Of a DNA stretch of 53,523 bases, positions 25,382 through 34,646 are shown in pieces. The notes below the pieces were generated by a model. It made no database searches, was not told the DNA's origin, and saw nothing but the letters and a program-made list of their open reading frames with translations. Both the position numbers and the translations under genes were made by a program. This stretch comes from Candidatus Nanopelagicales bacterium (GTDB lineage: Bacteria; Actinomycetota; Actinomycetes; S36-B12; CAIYMF01). Each line of letters begins with the position of its first letter. The stretch's first letter is position 1. Location: NCBI GenBank assembly GCA_025456065.1, contig JALOLH010000005.1, positions 1 through 53,523 on the forward strand. Reading direction: 5' to 3'.

Positions 25382-26347
25382 TCAGACCCCGACGGACGGA
25401 CGAGGTCCGGCCAGGGCGCGGTCGATGAGGGTCGCGAACACCGCACCGAGGTCGAGGCCGGCCGCCGCCACGGCCTGGGGCAGCAGCGAGGTCTCGGTGC
25501 AGCCCGGGGCGACGTTCACCTCGAGGAAGATGACCTCCCCCTCGGGTGTCACGATCAGGTCGGCCCGGGACAGGTGTCGCAGGCCCAGCCCCTCGTGGGC
25601 CAGGACAGCCACGCGCGCGCACTCGTCGGCCGTGTCCTGGGACAGGCGGGCCGGGGCGAAGAACTCCGTGGTCCCGGCCGTGTAGCGCGAGGCGAAGTCG
25701 TAGCTGCCGGCATCCGGGCGGATCTCGACGGCCGGCAGGGGCAGCAGCGTCCCGTCGGCCTGCTCGATGACGGACACCGCCACCTCGGTCCCCGGGACGA
25801 AGCGCTCGAGCATGGCCGTGTCCCCGTAGGAGAAGCAGCCCACCATGGCGCCGGGGAGGTCCGCGGGGTCGCGCACGATGGCCACTCCCAGGGCGGACCC
25901 CCCGCGCGTGGGCTTCACCACCAGCGGCAGGCCGATCCGTCCGACCAGGGCGTCGAGCACGGCTCGGGCGCCGAGGTCCCGGAAGGTCGGGTGCGGCAGG
26001 GCGACCGCGGGCGCGGTCCGGATGCCCGAGCCGGCCAGGTGCGCCTTGGCCACCATCTTGTCGAAGGCCAGGCGACAGGCGTCCGCCTCGGCGCCGACGT
26101 ACGGCACGCCGAGGGAGTCGAGCACCTCGCGCAGGGACCCGTCCTCCCCGCTCGCGCCGTGCACCAGCGGGATGACGCAGGCCGGCGGCTGGGACCGCAG
26201 GGTGTCCAGCAACGTCTGGTCGAGGTCGTGCACCACGGCCTCGACCCCGACGGCCCGCAGCGCCTCGGCCACACGGCGCCCGGATCGGATCGAGACGTCC
26301 CGTTCGTGGGACAGCCCTCCCGCCAGGATCATGACGGTCGCGGTCAC
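25382..26347 (-). CDS. ddl: D-alanine--D-alanine ligase family, ATP-grasp
   Basis: 321 residues, short for a Ddl. MILAGGLSHERDVSIRSG matches the GG-x-S-x-E-x-x-VS motif. Then come IPLVHGASGEDGSLREVLDSLGVPYVG, the ATP-grasp LPLVVKPTRGGSALGV, and the Mg-binding EVNVAPGCTETSLLPQ. Ddl joins two D-Ala for peptidoglycan precursors. A Cys replaces the more usual Gly-Met/Phe neighbour in PG-C-T, and it may be a second, divergent Ddl in this genome. GTG start. Confidence 0.85.
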   Translation of the reverse strand: MTATVMILAGGLSHERDVSIRSGRRVAEALRAVGVEAVVHDLDQTLLDTLRSQPPACVIPLVHGASGEDGSLREVLDSLGVPYVGAEADACRLAFDKMVAKAHLAGSGIRTAPAVALPHPTFRDLGARAVLDALVGRIGLPLVVKPTRGGSALGVAIVRDPADLPGAMVGCFSYGDTAMLERFVPGTEVAVSVIEQADGTLLPLPAVEIRPDAGSYDFASRYTAGTTEFFAPARLSQDTADECARVAVLAHEGLGLRHLSRADLIVTPEGEVIFLEVNVAPGCTETSLLPQAVAAAGLDLGAVFATLIDRALAGPRPSVGV

Positions 26348-26426
26348 TGTCCTACCCCCTGTCCGTGGGTCATCCTTGCCTCGGTCGATGCTGCCCCGGG
26401 TCCACCCAGGGCCGTCGGTTCGCCGC

Positions 26427-27749
26427 TCACGCGAGATCCGGGGCCGGCGTGCTCAGGACCGCCTCGTCATGCTGGTGCCATCCCGTGCCGGGGGCGGCCT
26501 GACCGAAGGTGGCGATGAGGCCGAGCTCGTCATCGATGACGTTGCCCAACCGCCGCACGCCCTCGACGATGCGCTCCGGCGGTGGGTAGCAGTAGCTCAG
26601 GCGCAACGAGCGGCGGTTGGCGTCCTGCTCGGCCTCGCCGAGGTAGAACCCGGTGCCGGGCACGTAGGCGACCAGGCCGGCGACGGCCCGCGGCAGCATC
26701 GCCCTGGCATCCAGCCCTTCGGGCAACGTGACCCAGGAGTAGAAGCCGCCCGCCGGCTCGGTCCAGGTCGTCCCGGCGGGCATGTGGTCGGCCAGCGCTG
26801 CGAGCAGGGCATCCCGCCGCTCCCGGTAGAGCTTGCGGAACGTGTCGATCTGGGCCATCCAGTCGTTGGTCGCCAAGTACTCCGAGACGGTCAGCTGCGC
26901 GTAGTTCGAAGGGCACAGCACCGCCGCCTCGGCTGCCAGCACCAGCTTCTCGCGCACCCCGTGGGGGGCCACCGCCCAACCCACGCGCAGGCCCGACGCG
27001 ATCGTCTTGGAGAACGACCCGAGGTAGATCACCCCGGTCTCCTCGTCGGCGCGCATCGCCCGAGGGACCTCCCCGTCGAAGCCGAGCAGCCCGTACGGGT
27101 CGTCCTCGAGGATCAGCACCCCGGCCCGCCGGGCCACCTCGAGGATGTCGTGGCGGCGTTGCTGTCCCTGGGTCAGCCCGGCGGGGTTGTGGAACGAGGG
27201 GATCGTGTAGATCAGCTTGACCTGGCCACCGTCCGCGCGGACCTGGTCGATGGCCTGGGACAGCGCGACCGGGGACAGACCGTGCTCGTCCATGTCCACG
27301 TGCACCACTCGCGCCTCGTAGGACCGGAAGACGCCCAGCGCGCCGACGTACGACGGCGACTCGACCAGCACCACGTCACCCGGGTCGCAGAACGTCCGGA
27401 CCACCAGGTCCAGGGCCATCTGGGAGCCGGTCGTGACGACGATGTCGTCCGGGTGGGCGGTGATCCCGACCGGGGCCATGACCTCCAGGATCTGCTCGCG
27501 CAGCCGCTCGTCGCCCTGGCCGGACCCGTACTGCAGGGCGGTCGCGCCCCGCTCGCGCAGGAGCTGGGCCACGGTGTCCGCCACCGCGTCGAGGTCGAGG
27601 GCGGTCACGTAGGGCATGCCACCGGCCAGGGACACCACCTCCGGCCGGCTCGCGACGGCGAACAGGGCCCGGATCTCGGAGGCGGCCAGCCCATGGGCCC
27701 GTTGGGCGTAGCTGGTGAACCACGGATCGAGGCGCGTACCGGTCGTCAT
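26427..27749 (-). CDS. PLP-dependent aminotransferase (MocR/2-aminoadipate type, no HTH)
   Basis: 440 residues from ATG 27749. Fold-type I: VSLAGGMPYV, LQYGSGQGDERLREQI, TTGSQMALDLVVRTF, PSFHNPAGLT, LILEDDPYGLLGF, and the PLP lysine in YLGSFSKTIASGLRVGW. These features match the 2-aminoadipate/aspartate aminotransferase clade related to MocR effector domains. Its position beside ddl downstream of parB is common in actinobacteria. The start faces a small membrane-protein gene 31 bp away on the other strand. Confidence 0.88.
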   Translation of the reverse strand: MTTGTRLDPWFTSYAQRAHGLAASEIRALFAVASRPEVVSLAGGMPYVTALDLDAVADTVAQLLRERGATALQYGSGQGDERLREQILEVMAPVGITAHPDDIVVTTGSQMALDLVVRTFCDPGDVVLVESPSYVGALGVFRSYEARVVHVDMDEHGLSPVALSQAIDQVRADGGQVKLIYTIPSFHNPAGLTQGQQRRHDILEVARRAGVLILEDDPYGLLGFDGEVPRAMRADEETGVIYLGSFSKTIASGLRVGWAVAPHGVREKLVLAAEAAVLCPSNYAQLTVSEYLATNDWMAQIDTFRKLYRERRDALLAALADHMPAGTTWTEPAGGFYSWVTLPEGLDARAMLPRAVAGLVAYVPGTGFYLGEAEQDANRRSLRLSYCYPPPERIVEGVRRLGNVIDDELGLIATFGQAAPGTGWHQHDEAVLSTPAPDLA

Positions 27750-27754
27750 GTCCC

Positions 27755-27773
27755 TAGGATGCCGGACGGGAGG
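27755..27773 (+). promoter_or_regulatory. -10 TAGGAT and ribosome site for the small membrane protein
   Basis: TAGGAT (27755-27760) followed by GGGAGG (27768-27773), 7 nt before ATG 27781. Together they support a short real gene here. Confidence 0.4.
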
Positions 27774-27780
27774 TGGCCCC

Positions 27781-27906
27781 ATGCGCACGGTGCGTCTCGT
27801 GCTGCTCGGCGCGGTGGCGGTTGGCGTCGGTGCGGCGGCCGGGTTCGCCGCCGCCCTGCTGCGCCCTCGGCAGTATGCGACGTTCTCCGGCGCCCGCCAG
27901 CCCTGA
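27781..27906 (+). CDS. Small single-helix membrane protein, unknown
   Basis: 41 residues: a basic start (MRTVR) and one hydrophobic Gly/Ala/Val helix (LVLLGAVAVGVGAAAGFAAALL), then LRPRQYATFSGARQP outside or inside the membrane. Ribosome site GGGAGG and a TAGGAT -10 precede it. No family recognised. Confidence 0.5.
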   Translation: MRTVRLVLLGAVAVGVGAAAGFAAALLRPRQYATFSGARQP

Positions 27907-28019
27907 ACCGGCCCTGGGCCGACGCGCGGATCGCCTGGCGTTGAGCCTGTGAGAGTGCCTCAACCCCGGCGTCGTCGGAGCCATGGTCGAGATTCGGGTC
28001 GTTCCCTTCAGGAGGCACC

Positions 28020-29936
28020 GTGCGTCCTCCGTCCCGGACCAGCCTGACGGCGGCGCTGGTCGCAGTGCTCGTCGCCTCGGCCCTGCGCCTCGTCGCAGCC
28101 GCCCCGGCCACCGCCGTCCCCGGCACGATCACCGCCACCCCGGACTTCGTGGCCACGACGCGGACGATGTTCAACGACCCGTCAGGCAGCGACGCCGAGC
28201 AGTACCAGCTGCTGCGCCACCTCACGGAGATGATCGACTGCACGCCGGCGCTCAACCCGGACGGGACGCAGGCGCGCATCCGCTTCAGCTTCTACGCGCT
28301 GACGTACGCCCCCATCCAGGCGGCGCTGACCGCGGCTGCCCAGCGTGGCGTGTCGGTGCAGGCGCTGACCAACAGCCACTCGGACAAGTACGCGTCGTGG
28401 CGGGAGCTGACCCGCACCCTGGGCACGGACACCCGGGCGACGAGCTTCACCACCACCTGCTGGCAGGGGTGCCTGACGCCCCGACGTCCCGCGGCGCCCG
28501 GCGAGCCCACGGCCTGGTACGCCGCTGACTCGACGGACCTGACCGGTCGCACGGTGGTGTTCCGCGATCGGAGCATCCCGGCCGGCTCGCCCATCGTCCG
28601 CTGGCAGTGGAGCTTCGGCGACGGGACCCGGGCCGAGGGCCCCGGTCCCCACACGAAGACCTACCGATCCGATGACACCTACCGGACCTCGCTCACCGTC
28701 ACGGACGCGCAGGGGCGCAGTCACACCACGACCGGCTCCAAGACCGTCCCGGACACCATGGAGTCGAGGTATCCGGGCCTGCACTCGAAGATCTGCCTGT
28801 TCTCGACGGTGGGCACGGGTGCGAACGCTCGGCGGTGGGTGTCGGCCTACAGCTCCGGCAACCCGACCCACCTGCAGGCACGCAAGGCCTTCAACAACCT
28901 CAACATCGCCGTGGCCGACAAGGCGATGTACGACATCCTCGACACCTACTTCGACGACATGGTGCGTGCCTCCCGGGGTGAGGTGCTGACCACGGACTCC
29001 TTCCGGTCCTTCAGCACGCCGGGCAACCCGAGCACGGGCGCCCGGCCGACGGTGGTCCACTTCCCGCCGCAGACCTCCGGCGACATCAGCCGGGACATCC
29101 TGCGCTCCATCAAGTGCTGGTACCGCGACAGCACGGGGAAGAGCCGGCGCACGGACATCAAGGTCTCCATGTTCGTCCTCACCCGCAAGGGGGTGGCGGG
29201 GGACCTCTGGGAGTTGGCCATGCAGCAGGGCTGCAACGTGGAGATCGTCTACACGCAGATGAGCCAGCGGCTCCGCGGCCGGGACGGTCGTTGGCTGAGG
29301 AACGGGGACGGCGAGGAGGTCGGCTACGGCAGTGCCGACTGCCTGGCCACGCCGCCCACCAAGGTGATCGTGACCAGGGCGAGCAAGGGCCGGCCGGCCA
29401 AGCGCACGGTCGTGCGCAACTCGCTGAACGGCCCGGACGGGCTGTGCAGCGGCGGCTCCCTGCGCGGCTCGGTGCCAGTGACGTCCTCCGGCACCTGGTT
29501 GAACCGCACGAGCCCGTACGGCGGCGGGCGCCTCACCGTGCGGATGTCGTGCCCAGTGGCCCCGAAGTACGACCCGGTGAGGCAGACGTGGGCGGTCCTC
29601 TGCATCACGAACGACACCCTCACCCACCACAAGGCGATGCTGGTCAACGGCCACGTCCGCGGGCGGGTGCAGAAGTACGTGATGAGTGGCTCGGCCAACT
29701 GGTCCGCACCGGGCTTGCGCGCGTCCGACGAGATCATCACCGAGATCCAGGACGCGCCGGCCCTGTATGACCAGTACCTGGCCAACTTCCAGTACGTGAA
29801 GCAGGTCCTCGCCCGCAACAGCAGCACCAAGAAGCGATCCCGGTCGGCGCAGGCGTACGTGCTGCAGCAGCGCGGCGGCCAGCAGCTCGACGTGCGGGGC
29901 ATGACCGACGAGCCGCGCGGCCAGCTGCTGGGGTAG
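28020..29936 (+). CDS. Secreted phospholipase D-like protein with inserted PKD domain
   Basis: 638 residues, GTG start with AGGAGG 5 nt upstream. A signal peptide (MRPPSRTSLTAALVAVLVASAL, cleaved near AAAPATA) precedes a PLD-like fold. The first catalytic motif is GLHSKICLF (His255, Lys257). The second is THHKAMLVNG followed by SGSANWS. In both, the usual Asp of HxKx4D is replaced (Ser and Asn). A PKD domain (VVFRDRSIPAG to RSDDTYRTSLTVTD, about residues 165-240, with WQWSFGDGT) is inserted ahead of the first motif. Several Cys suggest disulfides. Likely an extracellular phosphodiesterase; substrate unknown. Confidence 0.85.
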   Translation: MRPPSRTSLTAALVAVLVASALRLVAAAPATAVPGTITATPDFVATTRTMFNDPSGSDAEQYQLLRHLTEMIDCTPALNPDGTQARIRFSFYALTYAPIQAALTAAAQRGVSVQALTNSHSDKYASWRELTRTLGTDTRATSFTTTCWQGCLTPRRPAAPGEPTAWYAADSTDLTGRTVVFRDRSIPAGSPIVRWQWSFGDGTRAEGPGPHTKTYRSDDTYRTSLTVTDAQGRSHTTTGSKTVPDTMESRYPGLHSKICLFSTVGTGANARRWVSAYSSGNPTHLQARKAFNNLNIAVADKAMYDILDTYFDDMVRASRGEVLTTDSFRSFSTPGNPSTGARPTVVHFPPQTSGDISRDILRSIKCWYRDSTGKSRRTDIKVSMFVLTRKGVAGDLWELAMQQGCNVEIVYTQMSQRLRGRDGRWLRNGDGEEVGYGSADCLATPPTKVIVTRASKGRPAKRTVVRNSLNGPDGLCSGGSLRGSVPVTSSGTWLNRTSPYGGGRLTVRMSCPVAPKYDPVRQTWAVLCITNDTLTHHKAMLVNGHVRGRVQKYVMSGSANWSAPGLRASDEIITEIQDAPALYDQYLANFQYVKQVLARNSSTKKRSRSAQAYVLQQRGGQQLDVRGMTDEPRGQLLG

Positions 29937-30027
29937 GCGGGACGGGGGGACCGCGAGCGCGCCACGACAGCAGGGGAGGCGTCCCGTCCGCGCCTTCGCG
30001 CCCGGTCGACGCGGGCGTCGCCCGCCG

Positions 30028-31152
30028 CTAGTCCTGCGGGGGCGGGGCGAAGAACCGGATCAGCGCCGCGGTGACGGCCTTCGCGATGGCGTCCCGCCCG
30101 GCCGGATCCCCGAGCCGGGCCGCGTCGGTCGGGTTGGTGAGGTAGCCCAGGTCGAGGTGGACCGCGGGCATGCGGGTCAGTCGCAGCAGCTCCCAGGCCT
30201 TGGGATGGGCCCCGCAGCTCCGGGCGGTGGTGCGCACCGATACCTCGTCGAGGAGCAGCTCGGCCAGGGCGCGGCCGGCCACCGAGCTGTTCAGGCCCGT
30301 TTCGCTGCCGAAGTAGAAGGCGGCGATGCCGTGGGCCCCGCAGTTGGGGTGCGCGTCGCAGTGCAGCGAGACCACGACGTCGGCATGCACCTCGTTGGCG
30401 ATCGACGCCCGTGCGCCCTCGTCGAAGGAGGTGTGCCCCGCGCGGGCCGGACCGGTCACCAGCACGGTGGTGCCGAGCGCGGCCAACCGGCCCTCGACCC
30501 GGGCCGCGATGTCCGCCACGATGTCCTGCTCGGACAGCCCGCTGCCGACGTGCCCGCGGCGCACCAGGTCGGGCCCGGCGTCGATGACGACGACCTTGTG
30601 CGTCACCCCCGTGCGCAGCACCTCGAACGCCTGCTGCTCGCGCAGCAGGGTCGATGCCCCCCCGCTGACCGTCCTGGTCAGCCGTGCCAGGGCCCTGAAG
30701 GTCTCGGGCCCGGCCGTCCCGTCGGTGCGCAGGCCCACGTTGAGCTGGAACTCGCGGACCGCATGGTCGGTGTTCCGGCCGAAGATGCCGTCGACGCGCC
30801 CGGGGGAGAAGCCCAGGCCGGTGAGGCGCTCCTGCAGCGCGACGACGTCGTCGCCGACCATCGCATGCCCCGGCAGGAACTGCAGCACCCGGTCACCCAG
30901 CCGCCAACGTGCCTCCTCGAGGCGGCGGTACGTCTGGGGCCCCACCACCCCGTCCACCGGCAGCCCGCGCTCCTGCTGGAACTGGCGCACGGCGACGTCC
31001 ACGTCGGCGTCGAAGCCGTCCCCCTCGCCGAGGGCGAGCAGGCCGAGGCGGTGCAGCCGGGCGCGGACCTCCGCCACCACCGGCCCGGCGTCACCGAGCC
31101 GGCATCGCTGCTCGTCACCCGCCGCGGGCCGGGTGGACGTGGGCTGGGTCAC
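30028..31152 (-). CDS. cwlM: CwlM-type protein: peptidoglycan-binding repeats and amidase_3 domain, probably non-catalytic
   Basis: 374 residues with no signal peptide. Two PG-binding_1 repeats (about residues 25-85 and 98-158) precede an amidase_3 fold. The first Zn-ligand motif DPGHG is altered to DAGPD (Pro194 for His), while the later His is kept in SLHCDA (His264) and the catalytic Glu of the P-x-V-x-x-E-x-G motif is Asp334. In M. tuberculosis the cytoplasmic CwlM activates MurA rather than cutting peptidoglycan. The trxB-trxA-cwlM order is the same. GTG start 3 nt after trxA. Confidence 0.88.
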   Translation of the reverse strand: MTQPTSTRPAAGDEQRCRLGDAGPVVAEVRARLHRLGLLALGEGDGFDADVDVAVRQFQQERGLPVDGVVGPQTYRRLEEARWRLGDRVLQFLPGHAMVGDDVVALQERLTGLGFSPGRVDGIFGRNTDHAVREFQLNVGLRTDGTAGPETFRALARLTRTVSGGASTLLREQQAFEVLRTGVTHKVVVIDAGPDLVRRGHVGSGLSEQDIVADIAARVEGRLAALGTTVLVTGPARAGHTSFDEGARASIANEVHADVVVSLHCDAHPNCGAHGIAAFYFGSETGLNSSVAGRALAELLLDEVSVRTTARSCGAHPKAWELLRLTRMPAVHLDLGYLTNPTDAARLGDPAGRDAIAKAVTAALIRFFAPPPQD

Positions 31153-31155
31153 GGT

Positions 31156-31476
31156 CTACAGGAACTCGGCCAGGTCCTTGAGCAGCGCGGCCTTCGGCTT
31201 GGCGCCGATGATCTGCTTGACGACCTTGCCGCCCTGGAACACGTTGAGCGTCGGGATCGAGACGATGCCGTAGTCCGACGCGGTGCGCGGGTTCTCGTCG
31301 ACGTTGAGCTTGGCGATCGTGAGCTTGTCGCCGTGGTTGGCGTCGATCTCCTCGAGGATCGGCGCGATCATCCGGCACGGGCCGCACCAGACGGCCCAGT
31401 AGTCGACGAGCACGGGCTTGTCGGACAGCAGGACCTCGTCGGCGAACGTGGCGTCGGTGACGGTCTTCAGCGCCAT
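31156..31476 (-). CDS. trxA: Thioredoxin
   Basis: 106 residues with the WCGPCRM redox motif, the conserved cis-Pro in VSIPTLNVF, and the buried Asp in VDYWAVW. Ribosome site GAGGAG before the ATG. It is the reductase substrate of the adjacent TrxB; trxA starts 125 nt after the trxB stop. Cytosolic dithiol donor. Confidence 0.97.
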   Translation of the reverse strand: MALKTVTDATFADEVLLSDKPVLVDYWAVWCGPCRMIAPILEEIDANHGDKLTIAKLNVDENPRTASDYGIVSIPTLNVFQGGKVVKQIIGAKPKAALLKDLAEFL

Positions 31477-31601
31477 GTGCGGCTCTCCTCATCGGACGGT
31501 TCGGCGACCCATGGTATCGCCGCGGCCAGCGCCCGGCCCGGCCCCGAGCAGCCCCCGGGCGGGGACCGGCCGGGTGGGCACGGGCCTGGCTGCGGGGGCG
31601 G

Positions 31602-32570
31602 TCAGGCGGTGGCGAGCAGCGCGTGCTCGCGCGCCGCCAGGTAGCGCTCGGCGTCCAGCGCGGCGGCGCACCCCGTGCCCGCGGCCGTGATCGCCTGGCG
31701 GTAGGTGTGGTCCACGAGGTCCCCCGCGGCGAACACGCCCGGCATGACCAGGCCGTTGTGCAGCACCCGGGTGGTGCGGCCCTCGACGAGCACGTACCCC
31801 GCGGCGTCGGTGTCGATCTGGTCGCGGACGAGCTCGGACCTCGGGTCGTGGCCGATGGCGACGAACAGCCCCGTGACGGCCAGCTCCCGGGTGGCCCCGG
31901 TGTGCACGTCCGCCAGGGTCACCCCGGCCACCTTGTCCTGTCCGTGGATGGCCGTGACCGTGCTGTCCCAGGCGAACCGGATCTTGGGGTTGGTCAGCGC
32001 CCGCTCGGCCATGATCCGGCTGGCCCGCAGCTCGTCGCGCCGGTGCACGATGGTGACCGACTCGGCGAACTTCGTCAGGAACAGTGCCTCCTCCACGGCG
32101 GAGTCCCCGCCCCCGACGACGGCGATGTCCTGGCCGCGGAAGAAGAACCCGTCGCAGGTGGCGCACCAGGACACGCCGTGCCCGGAGAGCCGCTTCTCGT
32201 CGGGCAGCCCGAGCTCGCGGTAGCCCGAGCCCATGGCCAGGATCACGGCGTGCGCGCGGTGCTCGGCGCCCTCGCCGTCCCAGACGACCTTCACCTCGCC
32301 GGTGAGGTCCATGCGGGTGACGTCGTCGGTGACCAGCTCGGCGCCGAACCGCTCGGCCTGCCCGCGCAGGTTGTCCATGAGGTCCGGGCCCATGATCCCC
32401 TGCGGGAAGCCCGGGAAGTTCTCGACCTCGGTGGTGTTCATCAGGGCCCCACCAGCGGTCACCGCGCCCTCGAAGACCAGCGGGCGCAGGGCGGCGCGGG
32501 CGGCGTAGATGGCCGCGGTGTACCCGGACGGGCCGGAGCCCACGATGATCACGTCACGCACGTCGGACAC
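31602..32570 (-). CDS. trxB: Thioredoxin-disulfide reductase
   Basis: 322 residues. FAD loop [19 protein letters not shown], redox-active CATC in [17 protein letters not shown] loop [19 protein letters not shown], and the C-terminal [25 protein letters not shown] start with a purine-rich leader. A minus-strand TAGGAT (-10; 32631-32636) lies 60 nt upstream, so it probably has its own promoter after the pseudokinase gene. Confidence 0.97.
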   Translation of the reverse strand: MSDVRDVIIVGSGPSGYTAAIYAARAALRPLVFEGAVTAGGALMNTTEVENFPGFPQGIMGPDLMDNLRGQAERFGAELVTDDVTRMDLTGEVKVVWDGEGAEHRAHAVILAMGSGYRELGLPDEKRLSGHGVSWCATCDGFFFRGQDIAVVGGGDSAVEEALFLTKFAESVTIVHRRDELRASRIMAERALTNPKIRFAWDSTVTAIHGQDKVAGVTLADVHTGATRELAVTGLFVAIGHDPRSELVRDQIDTDAAGYVLVEGRTTRVLHNGLVMPGVFAAGDLVDHTYRQAITAAGTGCAAALDAERYLAAREHALLATA

Positions 32571-32630
32571 AGGTCACACCCCTCGGTTCCGCCGGACCCT
32601 GGGGTGGGTGCGGCCAATGCTGGAGCCAAC

Positions 32631-32636
32631 ATCCTA
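32631..32636 (-). promoter_or_regulatory. -10 hexamer TAGGAT for trxB
   Basis: The minus strand reads TAGGAT between the pseudokinase stop and the trxB start. No clear -35. Confidence 0.35.
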
Positions 32637-32682
32637 GGGCGGCCGCCGATTCCCGGGCCGCCGGTCGACGCCCCTGCGACAC

Positions 32683-34113
32683 TCAGCTGGTGACGGTGAT
32701 CTCGCGGATGCCGCCGCGCCAGCCGCCGTCCACCTGCGGCAGTCCCGTGAGCCAGACCAGGACGTAGCGCGCGGAGGTGGGGTCGGGGCTCTTGAGCGTC
32801 ACCTTCTCGCCCGCCTCCGTGGCCTGGGCCATGACGTCGTAGTCCCGGGGGTCGTTGCCCGGGTCGTTGCTGGTGAGCACCTGCAGGTCCGTGCCGTTGC
32901 CGACCAGGTGCAGCACGACCCGACCGATGGCCCGCGGAGCCCCCAGGTCGACCAGCAGGCCCACGCCCGGCTTGTCCAGGCTCTTGTTGTAGTAGGTGAC
33001 GGTCCGCCAGGCGGTGTTCTTGTCGTCGTCGTAGGCGAAGGGCACCCGACCCGGGTTCTCCTCGCCGTTGCCCAGCGGGTCGAAGTCCCGGGCCCCCGCG
33101 ATGCGATAGGTGACGGGCTTCGGGGCCTCCTCCGCCGTCGCGCTGGGCGAGGGGGTGGGTGTCGCGCTGGGGGCGGGCGCGGCCGCCTCGCCCCCGCTCC
33201 CGAGCAGCCGCCAGCCCAGGCCCCCGAGCACCAGCACCGCGAGCAGGACGCCCATGCCGAGCGCGAGCCGGGCGACCCACGAGCCACGGCGCTCGGCAGC
33301 GACGGGACGGGGGGTGATCGGGTGCCGCTCGCCGGTGAGGTCGGTCAGGCTCGCCCCCAGTGCCTCACGGGCCTGGGCTGCGGAGGCCACCGGCCGGCGA
33401 CCCCGGGCCGCACCCACCGGCACGACCGTCCGGGCGCAGAACTCGTCCAGCGGCTCGGGGATGTCGGCCCGCACCCGCGACGGCGGGGGAACGCTCCCGG
33501 CGACCTCGGGGGCCGCCGCGATGCCCTCGGTCTCCGGCCCCGGCCACCGGGCGGTGAGGCAGGCGTAGAGCAGGGCGCCCACGCCGTGCAGGTCGGCGCG
33601 GACCGGATCGCCGTCGGCCGCCGGGTCGACCCCGGCGAGGACCGCGTCCAGGCCGAGCCCGGTGACCCGCACCTCCCCGTCCTGGCAGACCAGCACGTTC
33701 GACGGGCGCAGCAGGCCGTGCGCGATCCCGTGGGCGTGGGCGGACTCGATGGCGCCGGCCACCTCGTAGGCGATGCGGTTGGCCTCGGCGGGCGGCAGCG
33801 GCTCGGCCAGGTGGTCGCGCAGCACCTCGCCGCTGCACCACTCGGTGACGACCACGAGGAGCTCGTCGGTGTCGAACACGTCCAGGATCCGCACGATCCT
33901 GCGGTCGTCCACGGTCGCGGCGGTGCGGGTCGACAGGCGCAGGTCCGCGGCGAGCTCCTCGTCGCGGGGCACCAGCCACAGGGCGACCTCGCGGTTGAGG
34001 GTGCTGTCCACGGCCCGCCAGACCTGACAGCCGTGGCGCTCCTCGACGAGGTCGGCCAGGGTGAACCGGCCCACCTGGCGGTTCGGTGCGACGCCGGTCC
34101 GGTGCTCGCTCAC
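32683..34113 (-). CDS. Membrane-anchored pseudokinase with discoidin-like exterior domain (MurJ partner)
   Basis: 476 residues from GTG 34113, preceded by TAGCAT 7 nt away. The kinase-like domain (about 15-270) has lost all catalytic residues: VALW instead of VAxK (Trp46), HGLLRPSN for HRDxKxxN, and GLG for DFG. A membrane helix (WVARLALGMGVLLAVLVLGGLGW, about 285-308), a Pro/Ser/Thr linker and a galactose-binding/discoidin-like domain follow. In M. tuberculosis a comparable pseudokinase is fused to MurJ (MviN) and recruits FhaA; here it is a separate gene in the murJ neighbourhood. sigM, found here in mycobacteria, is absent. Confidence 0.85.
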   Translation of the reverse strand: MSEHRTGVAPNRQVGRFTLADLVEERHGCQVWRAVDSTLNREVALWLVPRDEELAADLRLSTRTAATVDDRRIVRILDVFDTDELLVVVTEWCSGEVLRDHLAEPLPPAEANRIAYEVAGAIESAHAHGIAHGLLRPSNVLVCQDGEVRVTGLGLDAVLAGVDPAADGDPVRADLHGVGALLYACLTARWPGPETEGIAAAPEVAGSVPPPSRVRADIPEPLDEFCARTVVPVGAARGRRPVASAAQAREALGASLTDLTGERHPITPRPVAAERRGSWVARLALGMGVLLAVLVLGGLGWRLLGSGGEAAAPAPSATPTPSPSATAEEAPKPVTYRIAGARDFDPLGNGEENPGRVPFAYDDDKNTAWRTVTYYNKSLDKPGVGLLVDLGAPRAIGRVVLHLVGNGTDLQVLTSNDPGNDPRDYDVMAQATEAGEKVTLKSPDPTSARYVLVWLTGLPQVDGGWRGGIREITVTS

Positions 34114-34120
34114 GCAAGGA

Positions 34121-34126
34121 ATGCTA
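34121..34126 (-). promoter_or_regulatory. -10 hexamer TAGCAT, leaderless-type, for the pseudokinase gene
   Basis: The minus strand reads TAGCAT, 7 nt before GTG 34113. Confidence 0.45.
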
Positions 34127-34211
34127 GGCCACATCCGCGGTTGCCCGACCGCGCCATCCCGGACCCGGGCACGGGCTCAAGGCGCCCCGCGGGCGTGTCG
34201 ATCCACTCACC

Positions 34212-34610
34212 ATGCGTGGCGCACGGGCCGGCGGTGACGAGGGCGGCATCGTCCTGGGGTGGCTCCTGCGCGTGACCGTCGTGCTGGTCGTCCTCGGGGT
34301 CATCGGGTTCGACGTGATGTCGCTGGCGTACACCAACGTCAGGACCGTGGACGACGCCGGCATCGTCGCCGGCACGGGCGCCGATGTCCTCATCGAGTCG
34401 CCGGGCGACTTCGACCGGGCCCGGGACGAGTCGCGGGCCGTGGCCAAGGAGCTCGGGGTGCGGATGCGTGGCAAGGACTGGTGGATCGACGAGGAGGGCG
34501 AGGTCCACGTCACGGTCAGCCGCACGGCGCACTCGCTCGCGCTGCAGCACGTCCCCCAGCTCGAGCGCTACCTCACGGTGCGGGCCGTGGGCACGGCGAT
34601 GGCCCGCTGA
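34212..34610 (+). CDS. Single-pass membrane protein, unknown
   Basis: 132 residues. A Gly-rich start is followed by a helix (IVLGWLLRVTVVLVVLGVIGFDVM) and an about 90-residue outer domain (VIESPGDFDRARDESRAVAKELGVRM, then WWIDEEGEVHVTVSRTAHSLALQHV). The helix-start pattern loosely recalls TadE/TadG-type pseudopilin-associated proteins, but no tad genes are near. ATG start lies 98 nt from the divergent pseudokinase gene, and it is convergent with murJ. Confidence 0.65.
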   Translation: MRGARAGGDEGGIVLGWLLRVTVVLVVLGVIGFDVMSLAYTNVRTVDDAGIVAGTGADVLIESPGDFDRARDESRAVAKELGVRMRGKDWWIDEEGEVHVTVSRTAHSLALQHVPQLERYLTVRAVGTAMAR

Positions 34611-34646
34611 CCTTGGTCCCTGGGACAGCGTCCCCCGTGGGGTGGG

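Noticed and set aside
24319-30027. Insertion sequence or prophage in the variable segment
   Set aside because: No transposase, integrase, terminal inverted repeats or tRNA-linked attachment site found.
30028-34134. sigM/anti-sigma genes expected near trxB by mycobacterial synteny
   Set aside because: No sigma-factor region 2 or 4 motif is seen; the space is filled by trxB and the pseudokinase gene.
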